Part shown: positions 1 to 12,000 of the stretch, in pieces
Layout of the letters: every line of letters starts with the position of its first letter
Position numbering within the stretch: position 1 is the stretch's first letter
Origin: Hanleya hanleyi
Taxonomy: Eukaryota; Mollusca; Polyplacophora; Lepidopleurida; Hanleyidae
Assembly: GCA_036873755.1 (NCBI GenBank)
Contig: JAVTVY010017432.1
Location: forward strand, 1 to 64,000
Direction of reading: 5' to 3'
Length of the DNA: 64,000 nucleotides
Position numbers and translations under genes: made by a program
The notes under the pieces: generated by a model
Seen by the model: the letters and a program-made list of their open reading frames with translations, nothing else
The model's database searches: none
Told to the model about the DNA's origin: nothing

Positions 1-2
1 CA

Positions 3-671
3 TACAAGAGATATCATTCATGGGATGTTTCTTTGTTTATAGAGATGCTTGAATTTCTCATTAAAAATATCTATGTGAAATTTGGCAGCACAATAAATCA
101 GCAGCATATAGGTATTCCAATGGGTACTAGTTGTGCATCCCTGTTGGCTGACCTGTATCTGTTCTCTTATGAATATATGCAGGCGCTTTCAAAAACCGAT
201 CCATTCAAAGCCCGTTCCTTCTCATTTCCCAAACGCTATATAGACGATCTCCTCGCTGTGGATAATCGCTATATAAATGACGCAGTGAAGGATATATATC
301 CACCTTCACTGGATTTGAAGGAAACTACAGACAGCCCTACAGGCACATCATAGTTAGATCTATATCTCTATAAAAATGAAGCGGGCATTCTCTCTCGTAA
401 ACTTTATGACAAAAGAGATGATTACAATTTCGACATCGTAAACTATCCCTTTCTGGATAGTAATATTCCAGTGGGACCTGCATATGGCTTATACATATCT
501 CGCTTAGTAGCATTTGCTATATACTGTGTTAAATGTGACGATTTTAATCAACGTCACAAAACATTGTTACAGAAACTTATAAAACAGGGCTATTCCACCA
601 AACGCCTCCACTCAAATTTTCTCAAATTTGGCGATACATATCGCATGCTGATAAAAAAAATACGAACGTAG
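3..671 (+). pseudogene. reverse transcriptase fragment, Penelope-like retroelement (broken)
   Basis: The frame is open from the window edge. It encodes the C-terminal half of a reverse transcriptase: a GIPMGTSCASLLADLYL motif (RT block B') is followed by the catalytic YIDDLL box, then LDLYLYKNEAG and a conserved tail (RLHSNFLKFGDTYR). An in-frame TAG at 351-353 sits where a tyrosine is expected before LDLYL. A homopolymer change near 648-660 shifts the frame, so this copy ends in IKKIRT, whereas the copy at 61.5 kb continues to IAKYERSVQDLWRYVS. The gene is therefore dead. The PMGT/YIDD motifs and partial tandem copies elsewhere in the window fit Penelope-like elements; assignment to that class rather than another RT lineage is inference. 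The N-terminal part lies outside the window. Confidence 0.75.
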
Positions 672-1103
672 CGTGCAAGATCTATGGCGCTATGTTTCGT
701 AACTTGTATCTAATTCCGCTTAACCCGTGGCTAGGGCCGTATAAACCCATGTACTTCAAGATCCTCATGGTACTCATATGAACAGTCACAATCAAAGCAT
801 GATTGAGATACATCATGTTTTAGATGACGACTCTACAACGAATATTATGGATTAAGAATACTGATCAGCGATACGGATTTGATATTTTTGGAACATTATG
901 ATGTCTTGACGGCATCATTGAAAACTGTTGACCGCTTCTCTCTTGCAGGAAACAAGCCTATGTTTATGTATACTGTGATTGTCTTTGAATTTGGTGCTAA
1001 TACTGTTATATGGAATATGGAATAGGTCTTTGGATTATGGACGCGGATATTCTCTAATGGACGACGGCTGAATTATGGATGACGGACTAGACGCTTGTAA
1101 TTT
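672..1103 (+). mobile_element. 3' untranslated tail of the RT element
   Basis: This non-coding tail follows the RT frame and aligns, with about 95 percent identity by eye, to 61738-62136. Similarity in both copies stops at GACGCTTGTAATTT, which marks the shared 3' end of the element. The last ~90 bases are rich in short GGATTATGGA/GGACGACGG-type imperfect repeats. Sequence after 1103 is unrelated to the sequence after 62136. Confidence 0.75.
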
Positions 1104-1834
1104 CACCTAATTATATTATATATTAACGCCTATATATTGAGACCTTTCGACAAAGTGAAATTCGTACCCAAATGTTCGATACTCTATTAGAGGTCAAGGT
1201 AAATTCTGACGTCGGATTCGTAATCAGCGACCTCGATAATACGGTTTCTCGAAAACAATTTGCACATCTGCAAGCGTCGTCTTCATTGAAAAGTGTACAT
1301 GAACTTTTCGAGTGTATCTCCGTTAATTTTTTGTTGCCATGGCCCTAGTGACCCATTTCCAGCAGCCAGGATCTAGGACTAACGAAAACAAGCAAAAAAA
1401 CCGGAGGTTTCTAGGTTTTGTACTTCTTATGCACGAAATACAGAGATAATACGCTTTTCGTTTCATAAAACCATAGGTCGCCTTGACGGGAGATGTTGAA
1501 AATTGAACTTTTAGATAACGATATATAAAATTATACCAAAAATAGTATCAAGGAATACAAGCACTTTCAGCAAAAAAATTCTTCGAAATACTTTATAGTT
1601 TTTTTTATATGATTTTTTTAAATTTAAAACTTGACCAAAAATAGATTTTTCAACGGTCATAATTCCGAAACTAATTCGAATTTTGCAAAACTGATTTCAG
1701 ATTTGTTATCAGCATCGTCCAAAGTACTTCAAATCCAAGATTGGTGAAATTCCTACAAAAACTGCGAAATTTAACATTTGGACATATGTGAAAGCAATTC
1801 CATCATAGATAAAAAATTAATTCGGCAAAACCTT

Positions 1835-3320
1835 TCAATCTGAATGATGTACACCCAAATTTAGAACTAGTTTGCCAAATTTTGGGAAGATTGAAGCAAA
1901 ATTGTTTTTTCTACAGGTAAATATAATGCATATTTTGTCATTTTTACATGTATTTTGGGCAGATAGCTTATCAGAAACTTTGAATAGAAATGTTTCAAGG
2001 AGGCTAACCATTTTCGTACACCTGATTCTACCCTAATAGAATGATTATATTCTGGAATTTGGGGAAAATTGGTTGGATATTAACACCAGCAGAGGAAAAA
2101 GAAACGGCCAAATTGTAGCAGTAAAAATAAGCCATTTCTGTTAAGTTGACATAGATAAATGAAACTCGGTCAGAGAAATAACATGATATTCAGCAGAATA
2201 TTTGATTGTTAATGATGTACAGTGAATTTAAAACTAGACTGTGAAATTTGTGACAGATTGAAGGAAAATTGGCTCCTCTACAGACAAATCTAGAGCTGAT
2301 TTTGCCTTCCATACATGTATATTCAAGGGGAAAAGGGCAGATAGATGACCAAGAACTTTGAATGGAAAGATTCCCAGAAGGCTAACCATTTTTGTTCACC
2401 TGATTTTACCCTAACAGAATGGTTATTTTCCGAAATTTGGGGAAAATTGGTTGGATATTAACACCAGCAGAGGAAAAAATGAAAGATCAAATTGTAGGAG
2501 CAAAAATATGCCATTTCTGTTAAGTTGACATAGATAAATGAAATTCGGCCGGACAAATAACATTGAATTCAGCAGAATCTTTTCTTGTGAATATTGTAAA
2601 ATGAATTTAACACTAGACTGTGAAATTTGGGACAGTTTGAAGCAAAACTGGATTCTCTACAGGGAAATCTGAAGTTTATTTTGCCTCCTATACATGTATT
2701 TTGAAGGGAAAAATGGTAGATAGATAAGCAAATACTTTGAAGAGAAATATTCCAAGAAAGCTAACTGTTTTTGTACACGTGATTCTACCCTAATAGAATG
2801 ATTATATTCTGAAAGTTGGGGAAAATTGGTTGGATATTTACTCCAGCAGAGCAAAAAAGGAAAGATCAAATTGTAGGAGCAAAAATATGCCATTTCTGGT
2901 AAGTTGACATAGATAAATGAAACTCGGTCATGAAATTCAGCAGAATATTTAATTGTTAATGATGTACAATGAATTTGAAACTAGACTGTGAAATTTGTGA
3001 CAGATTGAAGGGAAATTGGTTCCTCTACAGACAAATCTAAAGCTGATTTCGCCTTTCACACATGTATATTCAAGGGGAAAAGGGCAGATATATGACCAAG
3101 AACTTTGAATAGAAATATTCCCAGAATGCTAACCATATTTTTTCACCTGATTTTACCCTAATAGAATGATTATATTATGAAATTTGGGGAAAATTGGTTG
3201 GATATGAACACCAGCAGAGGAAAAAATGAAAGGTCAAATTGTAGGAGCAAAAATATGCCATTTCTGTTAAGTTGACATAGATAAATGAAAGTTGGTCAGA
3301 GAAATAACATTAAATTCGTC
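1835..3320. repeat. ~375-bp tandem array, about four copies
   Basis: GGTTGGATAT recurs at about 2071, 2449, 2828 and 3196, giving periods of 378, 379 and 368 bases. Each unit also carries AGTTGACATAGATAAATGAA, an AACTAGACTGTGAAATTTG block and TACCCTAATAGAATG. The units are AT-rich, diverged by roughly 10-15 percent and have no conserved reading frame. The flank at 1104-1834 holds no gene I can support. Confidence 0.85.
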
Positions 3321-4295
3321 CATGTTGGATTTCCCCTTGAAACATTGTTATCGTGAATTCTCAGGAAATATTTCATTGATCTTTCTGAATTTTTGGACAC
3401 GGGTCCCACAAGGTACCTTTTTTACTCCTATTCGAAAAATGCAAGTTACGTTCAAGTTAATACGGTATTCCCGAGTTGTGACGTTGCATCTATATATTGA
3501 CTATAGAGAATACCCATACCTTCACCTTCCATATCAAGGAGTTCAAATGATTTGGAATTAAAATGTATTTCTTCAAATTTTAAATCAGTTTTCTTTAGTC
3601 TGTGCAGTTGCAAATCAACTGCCCCACCCTTTCGTCTGCCGGCGGGTCAGCTACATGAAGGGACGTCACTCTTGTGACACAATGTCACAACTCGACAACT
3701 GTAGACTACTGCATGTTACGATACAAGGGAGATAATCAGGATTCGACACGTTTGATGTTTCAGCATTACTGCGCGGACCGGATCCCTTCAGTATTATTGT
3801 ACCATCTTACTATTTTCGAGAATGGTATCTTAAAAGAGATATCTCAAACTATCCCAGTAAGCAGAACAGAATTAGCATTCGTTCTTAATTATAAAATCTT
3901 AAGTATGCCAAAGTGTCAAAGAGATATGTCTTCGCTTCCAGGACCCAATGATGACACGTGCAAAAAATAAAATAAATAAATATACTACAAAACGAAGACG
4001 AAGGATCCTCCGTACAGGTACATTGACTTTCAGACTAACTTTGCTCATTTCTCTTGTACTATAACAACCGACATAAGTACAGTTTCTAGAAATCTTGAAA
4101 CTTAGAAATATTATATATTGGTGTTTTCAAGTGTTCCTTTTTCGATCTTTTTTGCGCAGATTCGAAATTCTGTAAACAAAGTTACAAATCAATCGTTTGT
4201 TCTAGTAACAATGGCCAAAAAGATCGTCTTGTCATTAGCTTACAATTATCGGACAATGGTGGGCGCCAAGATCCTTCAGAATCTCTCATTTATAA
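3321..4295. other. no recognisable gene; probable leader of the LTR element at its right end
   Basis: Only short uncorrelated frames occur here, none with recognisable domains. Read on the - strand, the last ~100 bases contain TTGGCGCCCACC (complement near 4260-4271), which resembles the tRNA primer-binding sites found beside Gypsy-type LTRs. Nothing else is identifiable. Confidence 0.4.
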
Positions 4296-4845
4296 TGTTA
4301 CGTCTAAACGATAACAGAAAAAGGCAACAGAAAGCTTTTGTGAAATCAAGGATTAACAATCAAATATTTATTTACAATACTAAAATCATATACAAATTAA
4401 GCTAGGACAATACAGCAAATAAATGAGAAATATAATCTCAGTGTTCAATGCTATACCGGTTTATCTCTCACAGTCCGTACTGACGTGCAAATCTTTATAC
4501 AGTCCGTGCCGATGCGCAGATATCGCGTTCCTGTATTTTATAGTCCAACACTGCTCAGTTGTTTACAAGCCCAGCAAAGGGTCCAATCTCCGACAGTTCA
4601 ATCACGTAGATAACACAGCGGTCAAAGCACAGGAATATACAATCCAGCAGTCAGCAATCCCATGCTAAGGTAATATCCAGTAGCACAATCTAATGCACCC
4701 ACATAGCAGCCGTTTGAATCTCTCCTCGCTCTCTGAACGTCCGGTTATTTATACTCTATCGGGCATTCGAAATTATTCTATCAAATCAAGAAACTTCCAC
4801 CGGTACAGCACTGACGCATGATCTAACCCAGATACCACCACAACA
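4296..4845 (-). repeat. LTR-like sequence of a Gypsy-type retroelement
   Basis: Read on the - strand this ~550-base block starts TGTTGTGG and ends GTAACA, the TG...CA pattern of an LTR. It contains a TATA-like GTATAAATAAC (complement about 4745-4755) and, near its 3' part, AATAAATA polyadenylation-type signals. About 27 bases past its end lies TTGGCGCCCACC, similar to a primer-binding site. No second LTR and no gag-pol frame are present in the window, so this would be a fragment. Boundaries are inferred from motifs only. Confidence 0.45.
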
Positions 4846-5160
4846 GCTTCTAGAAAGCTCGAAATAATTAACCCACAAAACAGTATGTATACAACCGTAG
4901 GCCTGGGCAGATGGCACTGCGACCCAATTACCCTCGTCATACGGGTCTCTTCGAGCGTCGGCCATTTGCAATTATGATAAATCGATCACGACAGCTTTGA
5001 GAAAAGTCCAAATGGATGACCCACATAATACGTAGCTCTATATTATTCTAGAAATGTCCAGTGTCAACAATACCATGACAATAAAAAAATGACATAAATA
5101 TCTCGGCGAAATACAGGTCCACAAGTCGACTTTCATACAAGCTCCATCCACTACAGAGCC

Positions 5161-5376
5161 CTCGATAGCCGAGTGGTCTAAGGCGCTTCGCTGGTGACCG
5201 CTAGCCTCACACCGCTGAACCGGCACGGGTTCGAACTCAGCTGGTCCATGTGTGAAAGTTCGTCAGTTACTTGCCGATGGGCGGTGGTTCTACCTTTCTC
5301 CACCAACCGAACTGACTGTCACCATATGAGTGAAACAAACTTAAGTGTGACATTAGGCCATATCCCTCCCCCCTAT
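5161..5376 (+). mobile_element. tRNA-derived SINE
   Basis: The head has RNA polymerase III promoter boxes: A box TAGCCGAGTGGTCTAAGG and B box GGTTCGAACTC, in a Ser/Leu-like layout with a long variable arm. The body (CTTGCCGATGGGCGGTGGTTC, then ACTGACTGTCAC and GAGTGAAACAAACTT) is shared with the second copy at 27467. Imperfect direct repeats ATCCACTACAGAGCC (5146-5160) and ATCCACTGCAGTAGCC (5375-5390) flank it and look like an aged target duplication. Confidence 0.8.
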
Positions 5377-5399
5377 CCACTGCAGTAGCCTAATTAAAA

Positions 5400-6259
5400 T
5401 GGGCAGACTTTATAATTGACCAGAAAAAATTAACTTTGGAAACTGGCTCGACTAAGTAAAGCGCCCTTGATCAAAGATTCTCAAGCCAGAAGTAGAGCTT
5501 ACATTGCAAAAATCCTTGACGTTTGAAATGGGATTTTTGTCTGATTTGACTTTTCATATACATTATATCATGTATGTGGCAGACATGGTGACTTTGAAAA
5601 CAGTGGATTCGTTTTCGTTCAAGGTACCATAAATTAGATATATTAAAATATGTATTTGAAAAAAGCCAAAAACAGACAAAACAAAACATTTTCAAACGTC
5701 ACAGAAATTTATCTATAATTTATATGACTCAGAATCTCTTTCCACAAGGCAAGGCATCTCGAGATATCACACTAAAGTGGAAGTACTTGTTTCTATTCAA
5801 TAACCGTATTGCTAGACAGCAAATTAGGACATTCGGGAGACGAATCTTTCCTTGGAATATGTCTTGGTTCATGGTGAAATTTCACGAATTTACATCTCGT
5901 CCGTATGGAAAGCTATTCTACGATTTGAAACCACATACGAAGGGGAATGACAGACTTATTACAAAATTAGTACCAGGAGACGACGAAATTACTCATGGGC
6001 ATTTCCAACAACCCTATCCAGCGCCAGTGTATAATCCGTAATTTAGCCGGCACAAGGCCAAAACTTACCAGTTCCGGTGTCACACATAATATCCAATCAA
6101 ACTCCAAGATGTGATTTCTCTTCAAGTCGAGAAGAGATTGTTGAAGATCTTGCAGTACATATGGGAAACGGGTTATATACGGACAGAATACGGAAATGAG
6201 TGATGAGAGGAATCCACGTAAAAGGAAATTACTATACAGATGATGACAGTGTCTGCGAA
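5400..6259. other. no gene seen
   Basis: Neither strand shows a frame with recognisable domains or plausible splice structure. The overlapping short frames at 5724-6362 read through the adjacent foldback and look like chance. Confidence 0.4.
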
Positions 6260-6406
6260 GAAAATATCTACATCCCAAGGAGATTGTCCAACCTACTGAT
6301 ATGCGGAAACGTATTAATTGTAAACAGTGGTTCCACGTTTTACATTTAATACGTGTCCGCATATCAGTAGGTTAGACCTACTCCTCCTTGGGATGTATAC
6401 TTTCTT
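6260..6406. repeat. short foldback (hairpin) element
   Basis: ACATCCCAAGGAG..CCAACCTACTGATATGCGG (about 6270-6307) is mirrored by CCGCATATCAGTAGGTT..CTCCTTGGGATGT (about 6357-6398) with a ~50-base centre. The arms are nearly complementary, so this is a likely MITE-like hairpin. Confidence 0.7.
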
Positions 6407-6600
6407 CCTTTTACGATGATTCATCTATAATTCATTTGTGTATTCCGACCGTGACCCTGAATGGGTAGCATGACTCTCTTGTGTATGTACTATACGAACG
6501 TCTTTCAGCATATTATCATGGCGTGTAAACATTTTCTGACATTCTACCCCACTGGTAAAGTACAGACTGATTCCAAGAGCAACTGGCAATTTTTATGCTA

Positions 6601-6776
6601 TTCCCGCTCAATCATTCATTCAACTCCCCCTTCATCCAATCATTCCTTCCTCCCCCCGACCGGTAGTTCCTCTTCCCATTCTTCTCTACAATGATTCCTC
6701 CCTTCCCCTTCCCCTTCAATCATTCATGCCTCCCACCCTCCCTCCAATCATTCCTCCATCCTTCCCTCCCTCCATA
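6601..6776. repeat. polypyrimidine low-complexity tract
   Basis: This is a C/T-rich tract dominated by CATTC, CCTTCC and CCCTCC words with scattered AATCATTC repeats. It is simple sequence with no coding signal. Confidence 0.75.
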
Positions 6777-8133
6777 TGCGACTCTGATGTTTTGCAATGG
6801 TGAATAACGCAATATATAATCACTTGATATATTAAAATATGTCCAATCGTGACCCCTTCCCGCGTTGCTTAGGCTCTATCGCGCAAGCATAGGAGAGAGA
6901 GCATTTCCGATTTCTTTTAACGCTTGGTTGCGATACTTAAATGCTGGCTTTCTAGCGTTGTCTTTCGAGTTCTGCCTTAGCCCGTTCTACAACATTTTGA
7001 GTTGGACTAGTCTCCTTCTCGCACGAGCTTCTTGTCTTAAAAAAGGTCTAGCCTGCGTATAATTTTATCCAGTTATGAGCGTTGCAAATGTATTCGTCTG
7101 CTGACATGATACTGCTATTGTAGTGATGATCTGTTGCGTTCGACGTTTTCTACAAGAATGCGCTTAGTCTACTCGATACAGTCGTGCTATACGTTCAGAA
7201 GATACATATATCTACTTCCGGTATATGACGCCATTATTGCGTTACTAATATGTTTATTTGTCTCGAGATACTCGAATTAGTGAGCAATAATATGATATAA
7301 TTAATTTGCACATGCGCGTTTTCTTCCAAATTTAGTTACATCACCTATATACCCGTACTTGCATGTGAACACATGGTGATATAGTGTACGACTGCACTGG
7401 TACGACGATTTAAGGGCCGTCACCATTCGCCTCCGCAGAGTTAACAAATTACATTTATCCGTGAAGGGATTCACGGACATGAATATGTATCAGTCACTCA
7501 GTCATACGGACTTACCCTCGGCGGACAAGGCCACTATTTGTTACTCTTTCCACTGAGGCAAACCGACTAACAATGGATATGCATCGATCGGCCGATGCGC
7601 GTTCATCCAACGCTAGGATAAATCATGTACTATGCTTGCCTGGAATGATATGTACACGAGTTCAAATGAGTGCAACGAAATTCACGCCTGTTCAATTTAA
7701 TTAGCGTAGATAAGAATAACATCAACAGCGTAGGATAGGTCGCGGTCTTCCTCACGCAATATCCATACCAATACATGACAATGTCGCATACCGTCCAGGA
7801 ATCTACCTACTTTCCCGTCCGTAACAATAGACAATTCATCCACCTCATGCAATAGAGGGGATAACAGGTGACGAGAATAAAGGATCAAAGGGGGGGCAAA
7901 AGTTCACGAGATTAAAAGTTTAAGAGGTTGAATGACGTGGCCTATACCTTATATATATATACCCTCTTCTCATTTAACATGTGATGCCTAACCGGCGTTT
8001 TTACGCTACTCACACTTCTATAAAATTTTGGCATTTTGTCTGTACGAAAGAGATATTTCTTTTCAGAATAAAATAAATCGATGTTCGGCGTTTTTGACGT
8101 CATTAAGAGAGTTTTTCGTGTGTGCACTAGAAA
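6777..8133. other. no gene seen
   Basis: Only short frames without recognisable domains are present on either strand. No tandem repeat or long inverted repeat was noticed. Confidence 0.4.
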
Positions 8134-8572
8134 TGTTGCATACTGATAGCAAAATAATATCGTAGTATGCAAGATATTTAGCGCTAAAAGTCGTAACTTT
8201 GTTTGATCCCGACCCGCTACATGTATGGGTCCTGAGAACGCCGCGTAACAAATTATGTTAAAATGATCAGTCATAACAAAGCCTGACAGGAAAACTTCAG
8301 GCATATGTCTTAGAAAAAGAATTTCAGCTAAAGAATATTGATCAGTGGTATGGATTTCAAGATAGAAATATATCGTTTAGCGCAAAAAGTCGTAACTTTG
8401 TTTGACCCTGACCCGCTACATGTATGAGACCTGTGAACGCCGCTTAACACATGGTGTTAAAATTATCAGTCATAATCAAAGCCTGACTGGAAAACTCTAG
8501 GCATATGTCTTAGAAAAAGAATTTCAGTTAAAGAATATTGATCAGTGGTATGGATTTCAAGATAGGAATATG
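8134..8572 (+). mobile_element. two tandem diverged copies of the RT-element 3' tail
   Basis: GCATACTGATAGCAAAATA, GTATGCAAGATATTTAGCGC, GTCGTAACTTTGTTTGA and AAGAATATTGATCAGTGGTA appear in the same order as in the tail at 640-900 and at 61680-61930. The unit occurs twice in a row with a period near 195 bases. No RT coding sequence is retained. The chained partial tails support a common origin with the elements at both window ends. Confidence 0.65.
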
Positions 8573-8976
8573 ACGGAATAATAACCGGTTCCTTTCTAAT
8601 AATTCGCTGAAACATCTTTTTTCCTGATTTGAAACTTAGACATGTTTTCCTGAGAAAACAAAGAAGAGACATCTGTTTCCTTTTAGATGGGCAATAAGGA
8701 AAGCTGTTTATCTCCTCTATAGGTTGTTCTCACTTACTTTTATGTTTAAAAAAGCTGACGTGCTGTTCAAGAATACTGAAGACCATTTACCAGTGGAACT
8801 TACAGCCTATAGGCTTTTATATGCATCTATGTCTAAGCATTCCTATTGTGACATTTCAGCAACTTTAAGTTATGACTCTGTTGCGAACTTCGTCATGATC
8901 AGATTTGGATAAAATCTAACCATTTTTGTGTATTTCTCACTGGGAAATTGTATTCTAGAGAAAGAATAACTTATCG

Positions 8977-9052
8977 TCGGTGGGAACCGAACCTACAACC
9001 GCTCTAATCCACAGATAAGCTCCTACCATCTGAGCAATACCAGCTCATGCAT
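8977..9052 (-). mobile_element. tRNA-like sequence (SINE head or tRNA pseudogene)
   Basis: Read on the - strand there is an A box (GCTCAGATGGTAGGAGC) and a B box (GGTTCGGTTCCC) at tRNA spacing, but the acceptor and anticodon stems pair poorly. It abuts the left edge of the 79-bp array. Confidence 0.5.
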
Positions 9053-9071
9053 TATACGCCCGTGAATCGTC

Positions 9072-12000
9072 CCAATGCTGCTTAATCTCAAAAGTATGGT
9101 TATATAATCTGGAATGATGTATCCTCGCTACATTGTGTCAGTGTAGTAGCACCATGGTGCTTAATGCCAAAAGTATAGCTATATAATCTGGAATCACATA
9201 TCCTAGCTATATTGTGGCAGTGCACAAGCACGAGGATGTGTAATGTCAAAAGCATAGTTACATAATTTGGAATGACAAATCCTCGCTATATTGTGGCAGC
9301 GTACTAGCACCATGGTGCTTAATCTCATAAATATGATTGTGAAGTTTTCAATGACATATCCTCGCCATACTCTGGCATTGTACTAGCACCATGGTGCTTA
9401 ATCTCATAAATATGATTGTGAAGTTTTCAATGACATATCCTCGCTATATTGTGGCAGTGTACTAGCACCATGGTGCTTAAGCTCATAAATATGATTGTGA
9501 AGTTTTCAATGATATATCCTCGCTATATTGTGGCAGTGTACTAGCACCATGGTGCTTAATCTCATAAATATGATTGTGAAGTTTTCAGTGACATATCCTC
9601 GCTATACTCTGGCGTTGTACTAGCACCATGGTGCTTAATCTCATAAATATGATTGTGAAGTTTTCAATGACATATCCTCGCTATATTGTGGCAGTGTACA
9701 AGCACCATGGTGTTTAATCTCATAAATATGATTGTGAAGTTTTCAGTGACATATCCTCGCTATGTTGTGGCAGTGTACTAGCACCATGGTGCTTAATCTC
9801 ATAAATATGATTGTAAAGTTTTCAATGACATATCCTCGCTATATTGTGGCAGTGTACTAGCACCATGGTGCTTAATCTCATAAATATGATTGTGAAGTTT
9901 TCAATGACATATCCTCGCTATATTGTGGCAGTGTACTAGCACCATGGTGCTTAATCTCATAAATATGATTGCGAACTTTTCAGTGACATATCCTCGCTAT
10001 GTTGTGGCAGTGTACTAGCACCATGGTGCTTAATCTCATAAATATGATTGTGAAGTTTTCAATGACATATCCTCCCTATATTGTGGCAGTGTACTAGCAC
10101 CATGGTGCTTAATCTCATAAATATGATTGTGAAGTTTTCAGTGACATATCCTCGCTATGTTGCGGCAGTGTACTAGCACCATGGTGCTTAATCTCATAAA
10201 CATGATAGTGAAGTTTTCAATGACATATCCTCGCTATATTGTGGCAGTGTACTAGCACCATGGTGCTTAAGCTCATAACTATGATTGTGAAGTTTTCAAT
10301 GACATATTCTCGCTATACTCTGGCGTTGTACTAGCACCATTGTGCTTAATCTCATAAATATGATTGTGAAATTTTCAAAGACATATCCTCGCTATATTGT
10401 GGCAGTGTACTAGCACCATGGTGCTTAATCTCATAAATATGATTGTGAAGTTTTCAATGACATATCCTCCCTATATTGTGGCAGTGTACTAGCACCATGG
10501 TGCTTAATCTCATAAATATGATTGTGAAGTTTTAGTGACATATCCTCGCTATGTTGCGGCAGTGTACTAGCACCATGGTGCTTAATCTCATAAACATGAT
10601 TGTGAAGTTTTCAATCACATATCCTCGCTATATTGTGGCAGTGTACTAGCACCATGGTGCTTAAGCTCATAAATATGATTGTGAAGTTTTCAATGACATA
10701 TCCTCGCTATACTCTGGAGTTGTACTAGCACCATTGTGCTTAATCTCATAAATATGATTGTGAAATTTTCAATGAAATATCCTCGCTATATTGTGGCAGT
10801 GTACTAGCACCATGGTGCTTAATCTCATAAATATGATTGTGAAGTTTTCAATGACATATCCTCGCTATATTGTGGCAGTGTACTAGCACCATGGTGCTTA
10901 AGCTCATAAATATGATTGTGAAGTTTTCAATGACATATCCTCGCTATGTTGTGGCAGTGTACTAGCACCATGGTGCTTAATCTCATAAATATGTTTGTGA
11001 AGTTTTCAATGACATATCCTCGCTATATTGTGGCAGTGTACAAGCACCATGGTGCTTAATCTCATAAATATGATTGTGAAGTTTTCAGTGACATATCCTC
11101 GCTATGCTGTGGCAGTGTACTAGCACCATGGTGCTTAATCTCATAAATATGATTGTGAAGTTTTCAATGACATATCCTCGCTATATTGTGGCAGTGTACT
11201 AGCACCATGGTGCTTAATCTCATAAATATGATTGTGAAGTTTTCAATAGACATATCCTCGCTATATTGTGGCAGTGTACAAGCACCATGTTGCTTAATCT
11301 CATAAATATGATTGTGAAGTTTTCAATGACATATCCGCTATGCTGTGGCAGTGTACTAGCACCATGGTGCTTAATCTCATAAATATGATTGTGAAGTTTT
11401 CAATGACATATCCTCGCTATATTGTAAGGTAGCTAGCACCATGGTGCTTAATCTCATAAATATGATTGTGAAGTTTTCAATGACATATCCTCGCTATATT
11501 GTGGCAGTGTACTAGCACCATGGTGCTTAAGCTCATAAATACATTGTGAAGTTTTCAATGACATATCCTCGCTATATTGTGCAGTTTACTAGCACCATGG
11601 TGCTTAATCTCATAAATATGATTGTGAAGTTTTCAATGACATATCCTCACTAGTTGTACTAGCACCATTGTGCTTAATCTCATAAATATGATTGTGAAAT
11701 TTTCAATGAAATATCCTCGCTATATTGTGGCAGTGTACTAGCACCATGGTGCTTAATCTCATAAATATGATTGTGAAGTTTTCAATGACATATCCTCGCT
11801 ATATTGTGGCAGTGTACTAGCACCATGGTGCTTAAGCTCATAAATATGATTGTGAAGTTTTCAATGACATATCCTCGCTATGTTGTGGCAGTGTACTAGC
11901 ACCATGGTGCTTAATCTCATAAATATGATCTGTGAAGTTTTCAATGACATATCCTCGCTATATTGTGGCAGTGTACAAGCACCATGGTGCTTAATCTCAT

